This document shows positions 24,863-33,996 of a stretch of DNA of 64,000 nucleotides, piece after piece. The DNA is taken from the NCBI RefSeq assembly GCF_004795105.1, contig NZ_SSBL01000001.1, forward strand, positions 310,001 through 374,000. Reading direction: 5' to 3'. The position numbers and the translations under genes are program-made. Each line of letters starts with the position of its first letter. Position 1 is the stretch's first letter. Below the pieces are notes generated by a model, which was given only the letters and a program-made list of their open reading frames with translations, did not search any database and was not told the origin of the DNA. Source of the stretch: Streptomyces sp. A0642 (GTDB lineage Bacteria > Actinomycetota > Actinomycetes > Streptomycetales > Streptomycetaceae).

Positions 24863-25867
24863 TCACGCGGACGGGATCTCGGTCAGCTCCACCGGGCGCC
24901 CCTCCCGCCGCGAGACCTCGCACGCCTCCGCGATCCGGAGCGCGCGCAGGGCCTCCCGGCCGTCACACGGATTGGCCGCCTCGCCGCGCACGAGGCGGAC
25001 GAACGCGTCGAGTTCGGCCTCGTACGCCGGGGCGAAACGCTCCAGGAAACCGGGCCAGGGCCTGTCGGGGGCGCCGGGGCCGGCCGGTTCGGCGGAGGTC
25101 AGCGGGGTGCGGTCGTCGAGCCCGGCCGTGATCTGGCCGAGCTCACCCGCCAGCTCCATCCGCACGTCGTACCCGGCGCCGTTGCAGCGGGTGGACGTCG
25201 CGGTGACCAGCGTGCCGTCGTCGAGGGTCAGCAGGGCGGCCGCCGTGTCCACGTCCCCGGCGGCGCGGAACATCGGGTGCCCGGCGTCCGACCCGGTGGC
25301 GTACACCCGTGTCACCTCACGGCCCGTCACCCAGCGCACCATGTCGAAGTCATGGATCAGGCAGTCCCGGAACAGTCCGCCGGACAGCGGCAGGTACGCG
25401 GCGGGCGGCGGCGCCGGATCGGAGGTCACCGTGCGCACGGTGTGCAGCCGGCCGAGCGCCCCGCCGCGCACCGCGGCGCGGGCCGCCGCGTACCCGGCGT
25501 CGAAGCGGCGCATGAAGCCGAGCTGGAGGACGCTGTGCGCGCGCTCCGCCTCCCGCAGCGCCCCGAGGGTGCCCGCCAGGTCCAGCGCGACGGGCTTCTC
25601 GCAGAACGCGGGCAGCCCGGCGCGGGCGGCCCGGCCGATCAGCTCGGCGTGGGAGGAGGTGGCGGACGCGATCACCACGGCGTCCACACCGGCATCGAAC
25701 ACCTCCGTCGCCGTGGCCACCGCGCGCGCCCCGGTCCGGGCGGCGACGGCGGCCGCGCGGGCGGGGTCGGCGTCCGCCACCACCAGCTCCCGGACGGCCG
25801 GGTGGCGGGCGAGGACGCCCGCGTGGAAGGAACCGATCCGGCCGGTGCCGAGGAGTCCGATGCGCAT
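24863..25867 (-). CDS. Gfo/Idh/MocA-family oxidoreductase
   Basis: A 334-residue NAD(P)-dependent dehydrogenase resembling inositol 2-dehydrogenase. The N-terminal Rossmann motif is GLLGTGRIG. The EKP motif, with the catalytic Lys, is in FCEKPVALDLAG. A conserved DCLIHDFDMVRWV segment follows, containing the active-site His. The ATG at 25867 starts directly at the Rossmann strand. The gene is divergent from a GntR regulator, with shared TGTCCNGACA palindromes between them, so it is probably controlled by that regulator. With the sugar importer, kinase and transketolase that follow on the other strand, it suggests oxidation of a sugar or cyclitol. The substrate is unknown. Confidence 0.87.
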   Translation of the reverse strand: MRIGLLGTGRIGSFHAGVLARHPAVRELVVADADPARAAAVAARTGARAVATATEVFDAGVDAVVIASATSSHAELIGRAARAGLPAFCEKPVALDLAGTLGALREAERAHSVLQLGFMRRFDAGYAAARAAVRGGALGRLHTVRTVTSDPAPPPAAYLPLSGGLFRDCLIHDFDMVRWVTGREVTRVYATGSDAGHPMFRAAGDVDTAAALLTLDDGTLVTATSTRCNGAGYDVRMELAGELGQITAGLDDRTPLTSAEPAGPGAPDRPWPGFLERFAPAYEAELDAFVRLVRGEAANPCDGREALRALRIAEACEVSRREGRPVELTEIPSA

Positions 25868-25907
25868 GCTCCCAACGTGCCGTCCCCCCGTGACGGTGTC
25901 AATCGAA

Positions 25908-25917
25908 TGTCCTGACA
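25908..25917. promoter_or_regulatory. TGTCCTGACA operator candidate
   Basis: Near-perfect palindrome TGTCC-TGACA between the divergent Gfo/Idh and GntR genes. It lies exactly 50 bp from a second copy, TGTCCGGACA, at 25958. Proposed as a GntR binding site. Confidence 0.45.
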
Positions 25918-25957
25918 AAGCACGCTCGTTTCGCCGGGCCGGAGCCAGGAATGACCG

Positions 25958-25994
25958 TGTCCGGACAACAGGACAAGAGGACAACAGGACGACC
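25958..25994. promoter_or_regulatory. TGTCCGGACA palindrome plus four 8-bp GGACAAnA repeats
   Basis: A perfect 10-bp palindrome at 25958-25967 runs into a direct-repeat array: GGACAACA, GGACAAGA, GGACAACA, GGACGACC (25963-25994, 8-bp period). It lies 40-77 bp before the GntR GTG and about 90-130 bp before the Gfo/Idh start. The array repeats the GGACA half-site and may bind several regulator molecules. Confidence 0.5.
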
Positions 25995-26034
25995 TGGCTA
26001 CCGGCGATGCGGACGGCGGGGTTACGCTTCCGGC

Positions 26035-26793
26035 GTGCCGAAATCCGCCGCCGATGCCACGGCCCTCGACCTGCGCGTCGACCGCTCCAGCCCCGTCCCG
26101 CTGTACTACCAGCTCGCCCAGCAGCTGGAGGCGGCGATCGCGGACGGCAGGCTCGCCGCCGGTGGTCTCCTCGGCAACGAGATCGAGCTCGCCGCCCGGC
26201 TCGGCCTGTCCCGGCCCACCGTCCGCCAGGCCATCCAGTCACTCGTCGACAAGGGCCTGCTGGTCCGCCGCCGCGGCGTCGGCACCCAGGTCCTGCACAC
26301 CAAGGTCAGGCGCCCCCTCGAACTCAGCAGCCTCTACGAGGACCTGGAGACCGCCGGCCGGAACCCCTCGACCCTCGTCCTGGCCAACGCTCCCCGGCCG
26401 GCGACGGCGGCCGTCGCCGAGGCGCTGGGCGTCCGGGAGGGCGAGGAGGTGCAGTACATCGAGCGCCTCCGCTCGGCGGACGGCGAGCCCCTCGCCCTCC
26501 TGCGCAACCACCTGCCCGCCGGACTCATCGACCTCTCCGGCGACCGGGCCGCCGGCACCGGCCTCTACCGGATGATGCGCGGCGCGGGCATCACCCTGCA
26601 CAGCGCCCGCCAGACCGTCGGCGCCCGCCTCGCCACCGCCGAGGAGGCCGTCGCGCTCGGGGAGAGCGAGGGCGCCGCCCTGCTCACGATGGAGCGCCTC
26701 ACCTTCGACGGGACCGGCCGGGCGGTCGAATTCGGCTCCCACCTCTACCGCGCCTCGCGGTACACCTTCGATTTCCAGCTCCTCGTACGGTGA
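26035..26793 (+). CDS. GntR/HutC-family transcriptional regulator
   Basis: A 252-residue regulator. The N-terminal GntR winged helix is at about 14-80 (VPLYYQLAQQLEAAIADGRL ... LSRPTVRQAIQSLVDKGLLVRRRGVGTQV). The C-terminal UTRA effector domain (about 95-240) includes VQYIERLRSADGEPLALLRNHLP and a typical FEFGSHLYR-like segment (VEFGSHLYRASRYTFDF). The GTG at 26035 gives the usual family start; the frame is open from 25951. HutC-type regulators commonly sense sugars or sugar phosphates. It is divergent from the Gfo/Idh gene and upstream of an ABC sugar importer, so it is the likely local switch. Confidence 0.87.
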   Translation: MPKSAADATALDLRVDRSSPVPLYYQLAQQLEAAIADGRLAAGGLLGNEIELAARLGLSRPTVRQAIQSLVDKGLLVRRRGVGTQVLHTKVRRPLELSSLYEDLETAGRNPSTLVLANAPRPATAAVAEALGVREGEEVQYIERLRSADGEPLALLRNHLPAGLIDLSGDRAAGTGLYRMMRGAGITLHSARQTVGARLATAEEAVALGESEGAALLTMERLTFDGTGRAVEFGSHLYRASRYTFDFQLLVR

Positions 26794-26847
26794 CAGGGCG
26801 TCCAGGCTCTCGTACGGTGTCACAGGCTTCTCGGCTACCCGTACGGT
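26784..26847 (+). repeat. Three CGTACGGTG repeats after the GntR gene
   Basis: CGTACGGTG(A/T)C occurs at 26784, 26811 and 26840, spaced 27 and 29 bp; the first overlaps the GntR stop. The remaining sequence to 27020 shows no gene and probably holds the importer promoter. Confidence 0.45.
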
Positions 26848-27020
26848 GACGACGGCCGCACCCGGCCGCCCGGTGCCGTACACCCCGCTCCGACACACGC
26901 GCCGCGCCCCTGCCGGGCGGCCGTGATCCGGGCTCGGGGATACTTGCCCAGCCGGGCCGGGACCGTAGGGCCCCGGCTCCACCAGCAGCACAGCGAGCAG
27001 CACAAGAAGGGCACGGCGTC

Positions 27021-28034
27021 GTGGCAAGGGTTCGGACAGGGGTACGTGCGATGGGCGCCGTGCTTGCGGCGGTGCTCGGGGTCTCCCTCATGGGATGCAG
27101 CAGCACCGGCGGCAAGCGGGCGGAGGAACGTGCGGAGCGGGCCGCGGCCGAGGGCCGGTCCGCGGTGAACACGCCCCGCTGGACCTTCGCCATGGTCACC
27201 CACTCGGGCGACGGCGACACCTTCTGGGACATCGTCCAGAAGGGCGCCGACATGGCGGCCAAGAAGGACAACATCAACTTCCTGTACTCGCACAACGACG
27301 AGGCGCAGCAGCAGGCGCAGCTCGTCCAGGCCGCCATCGACAAGAAGGTCGACGGGCTGATCGTCACCCTCGCCAAGCCCGACGCCATGAAGGCCGTCGT
27401 CGCCAAGGCGGTCAAGGCCGGCATCCCGGTGATCACGGTGAACTCGGGCTCCGCCGAGTCCAAGAGCTACGGCGCGCTCACCCACATCGGCCAGGACGAG
27501 TCCATCGCGGGCGAGGCGGTCGGCGACGAGCTCAACGCGCGCGGCCGCAAGAAGGCCCTGTGCATCCTGCACGAGCAGGGCAACGTCGGGCACGAGCAGC
27601 GCTGCGCCGGGGCGAAGAAGACCTTCGACGGCCAGATGCAGAACCTGTACGTCGAGGGCACCAACATGCCGGACGTCCAGGCGTCCATCGAGGCGAAGCT
27701 CCAGGCGGACAAGGACATCGACGCGGTCGTCACCCTCGGCGCACCGTTCGCGGACGCCGCCGTCAAGGCGAAGGAGACCGCGGGCAGCAAGGCCGAGATC
27801 GACACGTTCGACCTGAACGCCAAGGTCGCGGCCTCGCTCCAGGCCAAGACCCTCGGCTTCGCCGTCGACCAGCAGCCCTACCTTCAGGGCTACGAGGCCG
27901 TCGACCTGCTCTGGCTCTACCGCTACAACCGCAACGTGCTCGGCGGCGGACGCCCGGTCCTGACCGGCCCGCAGATCATCAGGCCCGACGACGCCGGCCG
28001 GCTCGCCGAGTACGCGGACCGGGGAACCCGATGA
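27021..28034 (+). CDS. Sugar ABC importer substrate-binding lipoprotein
   Basis: A 337-residue solute-binding protein of the ribose/fructose (CUT2, periplasmic-binding type 1) group. It has a basic N-terminus, a hydrophobic segment and the lipobox LMGC with Cys26. The mature protein therefore sits on the outer face of the membrane as a lipoprotein. The domain begins with [27 protein letters not shown], where the Trp/aromatic residues line the sugar pocket. The GTG at 27021 follows AAGAAGGGC. The permease gene overlaps by 4 bp. The sugar is not evident; the associated ROK kinase and transketolase point to a phosphorylated intermediate. Confidence 0.87.
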   Translation: MARVRTGVRAMGAVLAAVLGVSLMGCSSTGGKRAEERAERAAAEGRSAVNTPRWTFAMVTHSGDGDTFWDIVQKGADMAAKKDNINFLYSHNDEAQQQAQLVQAAIDKKVDGLIVTLAKPDAMKAVVAKAVKAGIPVITVNSGSAESKSYGALTHIGQDESIAGEAVGDELNARGRKKALCILHEQGNVGHEQRCAGAKKTFDGQMQNLYVEGTNMPDVQASIEAKLQADKDIDAVVTLGAPFADAAVKAKETAGSKAEIDTFDLNAKVAASLQAKTLGFAVDQQPYLQGYEAVDLLWLYRYNRNVLGGGRPVLTGPQIIRPDDAGRLAEYADRGTR

Positions 28035-29080
28035 CCGCGGGGTCCGGTACGTCGTCCGAGGTGGTGGACGAGAGGCTGCTGCGCACCTCACCGCTGCGCA
28101 AGCTGCTCGGCCGTCCCGAGCTGGGCTCGGTCGTGGGCGCCCTGGCCGTCTTCCTGTTCTTCGCGATCGTGGCCGACAGTTTCCTGCGCGCCACCAGCTT
28201 CGGCACGGTGCTGTACGCGGCCTCCACCATCGGGATCATGGCGGCGCCGGTGGCGCTGCTGATGATCGGCGGGGAGTTCGACCTGTCCGCCGGGGTGATG
28301 GTCACCAGTTCCGCGCTGATCTCGTCGATGTTCAGCTACCAGATGACGGCCAACGTCTGGGTCGGCGTCTTCGTGTCCCTGCTGGTCACGCTCGCCATCG
28401 GCGCGTTCAACGGCTTCATGCTGACCCGCACCAGACTGCCGAGCTTCATCATCACGCTCGGCACGTTCCTGATGCTGACCGGTCTCAACCTGGGCTTCAC
28501 CAAGCTGATCAGCGGGACCGTCTCGACGAAGACCATCGGCAACATGGAGGGCTTCGACTCGGCCCGCGCGCTCTTCGCCTCGCACTGGACGGTCGGCGGC
28601 GTCGAGCTGAAGGTGACCATCCTGTGGTGGGCCGCCCTCGTCGCGGTCGCCACCTGGATCCTGCTCCGCACCCGCTTCGGCAACTGGATCTTCGCCGTCG
28701 GCGGCGGGGCCGACGCGGCCCGCGCGGTCGGCGTCCCGGTGATCCGGACCAAGATCGGCCTCTATCTCGGGGTCGCCTTCGCGGCCTGGGTCTCCGGACA
28801 GCACCTGCTGTTCAGCTACGACGTGGTGCAGTCCGGCGAGGGCGTCGGCAACGAACTCATCTACATCATCGCGGCCGTCATCGGCGGCTGCCTGATCACC
28901 GGCGGGTACGGCTCCGCGATCGGCTCGGCGGTCGGCGCCTTCATCTTCGGCATGACCAGCAAGGGCATCGTGTACGCGGAGTGGAACCCGGACTGGTTCA
29001 AGTTCTTCCTCGGAGCGATGCTGCTCCTGGCCACCCTGCTCAACGCATGGGTACGCAAGCGCGCGGAGGCGACGAAGTGA
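28031..29080 (+). CDS. Sugar ABC importer permease (CUT2 type)
   Basis: A 349-residue BPD_transp_2 (RbsC/FrcC-like) permease with about nine to ten membrane helices. The conserved cytoplasmic-side motif is [19 protein letters not shown] (about 81-99), the equivalent of the G-x-DLSVG motif. A second family segment is [16 protein letters not shown]. The ATG overlaps the stop of the binding-protein gene (ATGA), and its own stop overlaps the ATPase GTG (GTGA), so the three subunits are translationally coupled. It transports an unidentified sugar. Confidence 0.9.
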   Translation: MTAGSGTSSEVVDERLLRTSPLRKLLGRPELGSVVGALAVFLFFAIVADSFLRATSFGTVLYAASTIGIMAAPVALLMIGGEFDLSAGVMVTSSALISSMFSYQMTANVWVGVFVSLLVTLAIGAFNGFMLTRTRLPSFIITLGTFLMLTGLNLGFTKLISGTVSTKTIGNMEGFDSARALFASHWTVGGVELKVTILWWAALVAVATWILLRTRFGNWIFAVGGGADAARAVGVPVIRTKIGLYLGVAFAAWVSGQHLLFSYDVVQSGEGVGNELIYIIAAVIGGCLITGGYGSAIGSAVGAFIFGMTSKGIVYAEWNPDWFKFFLGAMLLLATLLNAWVRKRAEATK

Positions 29081-29943
29081 CGGCTCCCAGGGAACCGGGC
29101 GGGCCGGCGGACACCGGCCGGCAGGCGCTGATCGTGCTGGACCACGTCAGCAAGTACTACGGCAACATCAAGGCTCTCCAGGACGTCTCGCTGGAGGTCC
29201 ACGCGGGAGAGATCTCCTGCGTGCTCGGTGACAACGGGGCCGGCAAGTCCACCCTGATCAAGATCATCGCGGGGCTGCACCGGCACGACGCGGGGAGCTT
29301 CCTCGTCGACGGCGAGGAGACCACGCTCGCCAATCCGCGCGACGCCCTGGACCGGGGCATCGCCACGGTCTACCAGGACCTCGCCGTCGTCCCCCTGATG
29401 CCGGTCTGGCGCAACTTCTTCCTCGGCTCCGAGCCGACGACCGGAGCCGGGCCCTTCAAGCGGCTCGACGTCGGGGTGATGCGTGAGACGACCCGCTCCG
29501 CGCTGCTGCGGATGGGCATCGACCTGCGCGACGTCGACCAGCCCATCGGGACCCTGTCCGGCGGCGAGCGCCAGTGCGTCGCCATCGCGCGGGCCGTCCA
29601 CTTCGGCGCCAGGGTCCTCGTCCTGGACGAGCCGACCGCGGCGCTCGGCGTGAAGCAGTCCGGGGTGGTGCTCAAGTACGTCGCCGCCGCCCGGGACGCT
29701 GGCCTCGGCGTGGTCCTCATCACGCACAACCCGCACCACGCCTACCTCGTCGGCGACCGCTTCGTGCTGCTCAAGCGGGGCGGCATGGCCGGCAGCCACA
29801 CCAAGGCGGACGTGACGCTGGACGAGCTGACGCGCCAGATGGCCGGCGGCAGCGAGCTGGAGGAGCTGAGCCACGAGCTGGAGCGGGCCCCCGGCCCCGG
29901 CCCGCTGGGCGGCCGCCGGGACGAGGACGGCACCTCCGCGTGA
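29077..29943 (+). CDS. Sugar ABC importer ATPase, single domain (FrcA-like)
   Basis: A 288-residue ATPase. Walker [10 protein letters not shown] is at 51-59, the signature is [14 protein letters not shown], Walker B is [11 protein letters not shown] and the switch His is in [13 protein letters not shown]. Unlike RbsA-type partners of CUT2 systems, it has only one ATP-binding domain, as in the fructose transporter FrcA. It would therefore act as a homodimer. The last 40 residues are a Pro/Glu-rich tail. The GTG start overlaps the permease stop. A 17-bp hairpin 18 bp after the stop closes the operon. Confidence 0.9.
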   Translation: MTAPREPGGPADTGRQALIVLDHVSKYYGNIKALQDVSLEVHAGEISCVLGDNGAGKSTLIKIIAGLHRHDAGSFLVDGEETTLANPRDALDRGIATVYQDLAVVPLMPVWRNFFLGSEPTTGAGPFKRLDVGVMRETTRSALLRMGIDLRDVDQPIGTLSGGERQCVAIARAVHFGARVLVLDEPTAALGVKQSGVVLKYVAAARDAGLGVVLITHNPHHAYLVGDRFVLLKRGGMAGSHTKADVTLDELTRQMAGGSELEELSHELERAPGPGPLGGRRDEDGTSA

Positions 29944-29961
29944 CCGGCTCGGCAGCAGTTC

Positions 29962-30006
29962 CCGTCGGCTGCGCGGGCCCGGTCACCGCGCCCGCGCAGC
30001 CGACGG
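29962..30006 (+). terminator. Terminator of the sugar importer operon
   Basis: A perfect 17-bp stem, CCGTCGGCTGCGCGGGC at 29962-29978 paired with 29990-30006, with an 11-nt loop. It separates the importer from the ROK kinase, which then needs its own promoter in 30007-30118. Confidence 0.75.
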
Positions 30007-30118
30007 CGGCAGGCCCGTTGCGGCCCGCGCTCCGGCAGGCAATGGCAGAATCGACACCGGTGGGCGCCGTCCGCCGCCGGAAGCACTTCGATCCGGCCCC
30101 CCAGACCCCGCAGGGACG

Positions 30119-31282
30119 ATGAGCACGTACCGCGACTTCACCCACCGCGGCTCCGCCCGCGCCACCGTCCTGCGGACCGTCGGCACCAGGGAGCGGCGCT
30201 CGCACCTCACCGCGCCGCGGGTGCCCACGGTCGGCATCGACATCGGGGGGACGAAGGTGATGGCCGGCGTCGTCGACGCCGACGGCAACATCCTGGAGAC
30301 CCTGCGCACCGAGACGCCCGACAAGTCCAAGAGCCCCAAGGTCGTCGAGGACACCATCGTCGAACTGGTGCTGGACCTCTCGGACCGCCACGACGTGCAC
30401 GCGGTGGGCATCGGGGCGGCGGGCTGGGTCGACGCGGACCGGTCCAAGGTGCTGTTCGCCCCGCACCTGGCCTGGCGCGACGAGCCCCTGCGCGACGCCC
30501 TCGCCTCCCGGCTCGTCGTCCCGGTCATGGTGGACAACGACGCCAACACCGCCGCCTGGGCCGAATGGCGCTTCGGCGCCGGCCGCGGTGAGGACCACCT
30601 CGTCATGATCACGCTCGGCACCGGCATCGGCGGCGCGATCCTGGAGGACGGTCAGGTCAAGCGCGGCAAGTACGGCGTCGCCGGTGAGTTCGGCCACATG
30701 CAGGTGGTGCCCGGCGGGCACCGCTGCCCCTGCGGCAACCGAGGCTGCTGGGAGCAGTACAGCTCCGGCAACGCACTCGTCCGGGAGGCCAGGGAACTGG
30801 CCGCCGCCGACTCCCCGGTGGCCCACGGACTCATCGAGCGGGTCAAGGGCAGCATCCCCGACATCACCGGGCCCCTCATCACCGAACTGGCCCGCGAGGG
30901 CGATGCGATGTGCATCGAGCTCCTCCAGGACATCGGCCAGTGGCTCGGCGTGGGCATCGCCAATCTCGCCGCCGCGCTCGACCCCTCCTGCTTCGTCATC
31001 GGAGGCGGTGTCAGCGCCGCCGACGACCTGCTGATCGGACCGGCCAGGGACGCCTTCAAGCGGCAGCTCACCGGCCGCGGCTACCGCCCCGAGGCCCGGA
31101 TCGCGAAAGCCCAGCTCGGCCCCGAGGCGGGTATGGTCGGCGCGGCCGACCTCGCCCGGCTGGTGGCCCGCCGCTTCCGGCGTGCCAACCGCCGGCGCGT
31201 CGAGCGGTACGAGCGGTACGCCCAGATCTACGACCAGGCCGCCAGCACCATTCGCAACACCCGCAACACCCGCACTTCCTAG
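30119..31282 (+). CDS. ROK-family sugar kinase
   Basis: A 387-residue glucokinase-like ROK protein without a DNA-binding domain. The ATP-binding motif DIGGTK is at 41-46, the catalytic Asp is D141 in VDNDAN, and the sugar-binding EFGH is at 190-193. The zinc motif CPCGNRGCWE has C203, C205 and C210. The N-terminal 35 residues and the Arg-rich C-terminal tail (RRFRRANRRRVERYERY) extend beyond the usual 320-residue length. It lies downstream of a sugar importer and upstream of a transketolase, so it probably phosphorylates the imported sugar. Confidence 0.9.
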   Translation: MSTYRDFTHRGSARATVLRTVGTRERRSHLTAPRVPTVGIDIGGTKVMAGVVDADGNILETLRTETPDKSKSPKVVEDTIVELVLDLSDRHDVHAVGIGAAGWVDADRSKVLFAPHLAWRDEPLRDALASRLVVPVMVDNDANTAAWAEWRFGAGRGEDHLVMITLGTGIGGAILEDGQVKRGKYGVAGEFGHMQVVPGGHRCPCGNRGCWEQYSSGNALVREARELAAADSPVAHGLIERVKGSIPDITGPLITELAREGDAMCIELLQDIGQWLGVGIANLAAALDPSCFVIGGGVSAADDLLIGPARDAFKRQLTGRGYRPEARIAKAQLGPEAGMVGAADLARLVARRFRRANRRRVERYERYAQIYDQAASTIRNTRNTRTS

Positions 31283-31295
31283 GGACCCCACGCCC

Positions 31296-31886
31296 ATGAC
31301 CACAGCCGAGCACCCCGTCGTGCCGCGCCAGGCCCCGCCGCCCGGCGAGGGTCCGACGCCCGAGGAACGGCGCCGGACGATCCGCCGGCGCCTGATCACG
31401 GCGACCATCATCGTGCTGCTCATCGGTGTCCCGGCCGGCTATCTGCTGATCTCGGCGGGGCAGAGCCGCCGCTCCGGCCAGGACAAGGCCGCCGAGGCGG
31501 CGGCGCAGGGACTGCGCGAGGGCTGGCCGTCCCGGATGCTCCGCCGGATCTTCGAGGTGCCGATCCCCGGGGACGCCAAAGAGGTCCAGTACTACGAGAC
31601 CAACAACTGGAAGGCCAGCCGGATGTACGTGCAGTTCCGCACGACGTCCAACGGCCTCGACCGGTTCCTGACCCAGGTGGGCACGGGCCGGGCCGCCCTG
31701 AAGACCGGCGAGGTCACCGTCGGCGAGCGCGACACGAAGATCGCCGGATGGTACTTCGGCGACGGCGTCTCCTGGGCGGGCACCACGCACACCAACGAGG
31801 ACCCGCGCCCCACGCAGGACATCACCGTCGACATGACCGACCCGATGTCCCCGGTCGTGTACGTCGTCTCCGCCGCGACCCCCTGA
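31296..31886 (+). CDS. Single-pass membrane protein of unknown function
   Basis: A 196-residue protein. A Pro-rich cytoplasmic N-terminus and a basic stretch (RRTIRRR) precede one transmembrane helix at about 34-54 (ITATIIVLLIGVPAGYLLIS). The outer domain (about 60-196) is a compact alpha/beta region with YYETNNWKASRMYVQF and KIAGWYFGDGVSWAGTTHTNEDPRP. I recognise no named family. It follows the ROK kinase by 13 bp and may be co-transcribed with it. The type II topology suggests an exported, membrane-anchored domain. Confidence 0.65.
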   Translation: MTTAEHPVVPRQAPPPGEGPTPEERRRTIRRRLITATIIVLLIGVPAGYLLISAGQSRRSGQDKAAEAAAQGLREGWPSRMLRRIFEVPIPGDAKEVQYYETNNWKASRMYVQFRTTSNGLDRFLTQVGTGRAALKTGEVTVGERDTKIAGWYFGDGVSWAGTTHTNEDPRPTQDITVDMTDPMSPVVYVVSAATP

Positions 31887-31905
31887 CCACGAGCCCGCTC
31901 GAGGG

Positions 31906-31945
31906 CGCCGGGCGGCCCTTCCGTACGGGGGTGGATCGCCCGGCG
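31906..31945 (+). terminator. Possible hairpin before the transketolase gene
   Basis: CGCCGGGCG at 31906-31914 pairs with 31937-31945 (9 bp, 22-nt loop), 20 bp after the preceding stop. The long loop makes it a weak candidate. Confidence 0.35.
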
Positions 31946-32059
31946 GTGACGCCTGCCGCCGTGTTTGCCGGAGGCTGCGAAGGGCACCCGGGACGGGTCA
32001 GGGAACGCGGCAGGGCCGGGGAGGGGCGGGGCGGCCCTTGATCGGACCCAAGGAGTGAC

Positions 32060-33904
32060 ATGCGCGCCGAAGAACTCACCGAGCTCGCCCAGCAGCTGCG
32101 GGTCGATTCCGTCCGGGCCACCGACGCGGCGGGGTCGGGCCACGCGACCTCGTCGATGTCCGCCGCCGACCTCGTCGCCGTCCTGTTCGCCCACCACCTG
32201 CGCTACGACTTCGACGAACCCGACCACCCGGGCAACGATCACCTCATCCTGTCCAAGGGACACGCCTCCCCGGTGCTGTACGCCGCCTATCTGGCCGCCG
32301 GCGCCCTCACGGACGAGGAACTGCTGACCTTCCGTGCGAAGGACAGCAGGCTGGAGGGCCACCCGACGCCCCGGCTTCCCTGGGTGGACTCCGCGACCGG
32401 CTCCCTGGGCCAGGGGCTGCCGGTGGGCGTGGGCATGGCCCTGGCCGGCAAACGGCTGGAACACGGGCCGTCCCGGGTCTGGGTGATCAGCGGGGACAGC
32501 GAGATGGCCGAGGGTTCCGTCTGGGAGGCCGCCGAGCACGCGGGCGCCGAGCACCTCGACAACCTCACCCTGATCGTCGACGTCAACCGGCTCGGCCAGC
32601 GCGGCCCCACCCGGCACGGCCGTGACCTGGCCGCCTACCGCCGCCGGCTGCGGGCCTTCGACTGGCACACCGTCGAGGTCGACGGCCACGACCCGCGTGC
32701 CATCGAGCTGGCCTACGACGAGGCCCGTTCCACCGTCGGCAAACCGACCGCGATCCTGGCGGCCACCGTCAAGGGCCGGGGAGTGGCCGCCGTCGCCGAC
32801 AAGGAGGGCTTCCACGGCAAGCCCCTGAAGGACCCGGACGAGGCCGTCGAGGAGCTGGGCGGCCGGCGTTTCCTGCGCATCGACGTCCACAAGCCCGAGG
32901 CGGCCCCCGCGGCCCGGCCCCTGCGCGCGGAGCGACCGGAACTTCCGGTGTTCGACAAGGGCGACGAGGTCGCCACCCGTGACGCGTTCGGCAAGGCGCT
33001 CGTGGCCCTCGGCGACGCCCGCGGCGACATCGTGGCTCTCGACGGCGAGGTCGGCGACTCCACGCGGGCCGAGCTGTTCTCCGAGCACCATCCCGAACGC
33101 TACTTCGAGTGCTACATCGCCGAGCAGCAGCTCGTCGCGGGCGCGGTCGGCATGCAGGCACGCGGGTACGTCCCGTTCGCCACCACCTTCGCGGCGTTCC
33201 TGACCCGCGCACACGAATTCATCCGGATGGCCGCGATCAGCCGCGCCGACATCAACCTCGTCGGCTCCCACGCCGGCGTGGCCATCGGCCAGGACGGGCC
33301 GTCCCAGATGGGCGTCGAGGACTTCGCCATGATGCGCGCCATCCACGGCAGCACCGTGCTGTGCCCGTGCGACGCGAACCAGACCGCCAAGCTGGTCGCG
33401 GCCATGGCCGGACTCAAGGGCATCCGCTATCTGCGCACCAACCGTGGCGCGACCGAGGTGATCTACGGGCCGGACGAGGAGTTCCCGGTCGGCGGCAGCA
33501 AGACCCTGCGCGCCGGTGACGACGACCGGCTGACCCTCGTGGCGGCGGGAACCACCGTGCCCGAGGCGCTCAAGGCCGCTGATCTGCTCGCCGCCGAGGG
33601 CATCGGCGTGCGGGTGCTCGACCTGTACTCCCTGAAGCCGGTGGACGCCGGTACGCTCCGGCGGGCCGCCGAGGAGACCGGCTGCCTGGTGACCGTCGAG
33701 GACCACCACCCCGAGGGCGGACTGGGCGACGCGGTCGCCGAGGCGTTCGCCGACGGCCGCCCCGTTCCCCGCCTGGTGCGCCTCGCCGTCCGTGACATGC
33801 CGGGCTCCGCGAGCCCCGCGGAGCAGCTGCGGGCCTCCGGCATCGACGGGGAGACCGTCGCGGCCGCCGCGCGCCTGCTGGTCGAGGAAGGCGTGGTGCG
33901 GTGA
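32060..33904 (+). CDS. Transketolase (short form, about 614 residues)
   Basis: Transfers two-carbon ketol units between sugar phosphates using thiamine diphosphate. H28, H68 (KGHAS) and H101 are the cofactor-pocket histidines. The TPP motif runs from GDSEMAEG at 145-152 to N176 in VDVN. The second half holds the Pyr domain, with the catalytic Glu in YIAEQQ and GSHAGVAIGQDGPSQMGVED, followed by the C-terminal domain. At 614 residues it matches the short animal/archaeal-like form rather than the typical 690-residue bacterial enzyme. AAGGAGTGAC precedes the ATG. Together with the importer and ROK kinase it suggests flow of an imported sugar into the pentose phosphate pathway. Confidence 0.9.
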   Translation: MRAEELTELAQQLRVDSVRATDAAGSGHATSSMSAADLVAVLFAHHLRYDFDEPDHPGNDHLILSKGHASPVLYAAYLAAGALTDEELLTFRAKDSRLEGHPTPRLPWVDSATGSLGQGLPVGVGMALAGKRLEHGPSRVWVISGDSEMAEGSVWEAAEHAGAEHLDNLTLIVDVNRLGQRGPTRHGRDLAAYRRRLRAFDWHTVEVDGHDPRAIELAYDEARSTVGKPTAILAATVKGRGVAAVADKEGFHGKPLKDPDEAVEELGGRRFLRIDVHKPEAAPAARPLRAERPELPVFDKGDEVATRDAFGKALVALGDARGDIVALDGEVGDSTRAELFSEHHPERYFECYIAEQQLVAGAVGMQARGYVPFATTFAAFLTRAHEFIRMAAISRADINLVGSHAGVAIGQDGPSQMGVEDFAMMRAIHGSTVLCPCDANQTAKLVAAMAGLKGIRYLRTNRGATEVIYGPDEEFPVGGSKTLRAGDDDRLTLVAAGTTVPEALKAADLLAAEGIGVRVLDLYSLKPVDAGTLRRAAEETGCLVTVEDHHPEGGLGDAVAEAFADGRPVPRLVRLAVRDMPGSASPAEQLRASGIDGETVAAAARLLVEEGVVR

Positions 33905-33996
33905 CGCGGCGGGGGGCCTGAGCCCATCCCTTACGGTCCCGTGACGTGCCGCCGCGCCGACACACGACTCGGCCGCCGGCGGCCTACCGTGGGGCC

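Noticed and set aside
33904..33996. Possible hairpin after transketolase (GCGGCG ... CGCCGC)
   Set aside because: The loop would exceed 40 nt with short arms, so it is not a convincing terminator.
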